This document shows positions 63,618 through 64,000 of a DNA stretch of 64,000 nucleotides, piece by piece. The notes beneath the pieces are model-generated. The model was not told the DNA's origin. It searched no databases and was given only the letters and a program-made list of their open reading frames with translations. The stretch comes from Nodularia spumigena CCY9414 (GTDB lineage Bacteria > Cyanobacteriota > Cyanobacteriia > Cyanobacteriales > Nostocaceae), in assembly GCF_000340565.2 (NCBI RefSeq), contig NZ_CP007203.1:1475559-1539558 (forward strand), given 5' to 3'. Positions within the stretch are counted from its first letter, which is position 1; every line of letters starts with the position of its first letter. The translations under genes were made by a program, and so were the position numbers.

Positions 63618-64000
63618 TTATGGTTGCCAACAAGTTTTAATCAGTCCAGACAAAGAATTGAGAGCCATCTTAGAGTTTGTTTGCGAACAGTCAAACAAAC
63701 TTGCTAACTGTGGACTATATTATTCTCGCCAGTTATTCTTTAAAACTGGCAAGATACCGAGCAAAGCTGAGTTGCATCGGCTATTGAAATCTAACGCTCA
63801 TTTTCAGGCTCTTTATTCCCACGTAGCACAGCAAACTTTAACAACTGTATTTGAGTCATTTCGGTCGTTTATTGGATTGCTCAAAGGCGTTAAAGGTGGA
63901 ACTGTTGAGCAGCGTCCAAAATTACCAGGGTATAAGAAAAACGCTCTCAAGTTAGTTACTTTCCCTCGCGCAGATGTCAAATTGAAGAATGGGCAATTAC
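63610..64000 (+). CDS. tnpB: TnpB RNA-guided nuclease, N-terminal part (cut by window edge)
   Basis: The first 130 residues, from ATG 63610, overlap tnpA by 8 bases. The readable part is CQQVLISPDKELRAILEFVC, then SNKLANCGLYYSRQLFFKTG, VAQQTLTTVFESFRSFIGLL and RPKLPGYKK, which is the usual N-terminal region of cyanobacterial TnpB. The RuvC and zinc-finger parts are outside the window, so activity cannot be judged. TnpB proteins are guided by RNA from the element's right end and help keep the element in the genome. Confidence 0.9.
   Translation, partial: MSNYGCQQVLISPDKELRAILEFVCEQSNKLANCGLYYSRQLFFKTGKIPSKAELHRLLKSNAHFQALYSHVAQQTLTTVFESFRSFIGLLKGVKGGTVEQRPKLPGYKKNALKLVTFPRADVKLKNGQL

Larger units (their letters stand above)
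63091..64000 (+). mobile_element. IS200/IS605-type insertion sequence (left part, cut by window edge)
   Basis: Contains tnpA and the start of tnpB, overlapping by 8 bases as is usual. The left end has GCCCC...GGGG pairing (63097-63119) and a perfect hairpin TGCGGCT-tt-AGCCGCA (63130-63145). Such elements move as single strands, with hairpin ends recognised by TnpA. The exact left border is not certain; it lies near 63090-63107. The right end and guide RNA region are outside the window. Confidence 0.85.

Overview
The window looks like chromosomal DNA of a filamentous, heterocyst-forming cyanobacterium of the Nostocales (Nostoc, Anabaena or Nodularia type). I did not assign a species. The evidence is the photosystem II genes psbO and psbA, the ftsQ-ftsZ arrangement, sigF, a COP23-type protein, heme oxygenase, DevB/DevC-type exporter genes, a hormogonium polysaccharide (hps) gene group, very frequent GCGATCGC (HIP1) octamers, and many heptanucleotide tandem repeats of the STRR kind known from this order.

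Layout. 0-6 kb: partial sigF, psbO, a small conserved protein, a decayed WD40 gene, ftsQ and ftsZ. 6-14 kb: gshB-grxC (glutathione), hflX with no normal start codon, a putative UPF0175/TPR/P-loop ATPase operon, and cofG. 14-23 kb: psbA with a readable promoter and terminator, an ABC exporter, a ROK sugar kinase, an acyl-carrier-like protein without its attachment serine, a nuclease-fold protein, and a divergent pair made of a phosphoribulokinase-family kinase and an ATP-grasp ligase. 23-32.3 kb: a one-direction accessory cluster of two Rieske oxygenases, a HemF-type coproporphyrinogen oxidase, a small protein, an ATC-hydrolase-like protein, a cytokinin-dehydrogenase-like flavoenzyme, and DevB-DevC with no DevA. 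This is my best candidate for an undescribed pathway. 32.5-38 kb: efflux adaptor, serine hydrolase back to back with an NlpC/P60 peptidase, glycosyltransferase, MFS transporter. 38-45 kb: tRNA-Arg, moaC, four small conserved proteins, ABA4-like membrane protein with cobW, heme oxygenase, glmM. 45-51 kb: hpsL and three glycosyltransferases, then a 1-Cys peroxiredoxin. 51-61 kb: two Uma2 proteins, cysK, a thioredoxin-like ferredoxin, a DUF5331-like protein, an M48 protease, a COP23 protein and fused pabAB. 61-64 kb: ssb, a flavin monooxygenase whose 5' end is cut by an IS200/IS605-type element, then tnpA and the start of tnpB.

Repeats are the second theme. I see at least four families of short elements with inverted ends, a palindromic family with five core and two related copies, and several heptamer arrays. 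The TAA or TAG of three heptamer arrays is also the stop codon of the gene just upstream (ROK kinase, devB, hpsN). Palindromic repeats also touch or supply the 3' ends of cofG, the serine hydrolase and the efflux adaptor, and two repeats are read in frame as protein (cytokinin-dehydrogenase-like tail, PabAB linker).

Family names come from my recognition of motifs and overall sequence. No database search was run.
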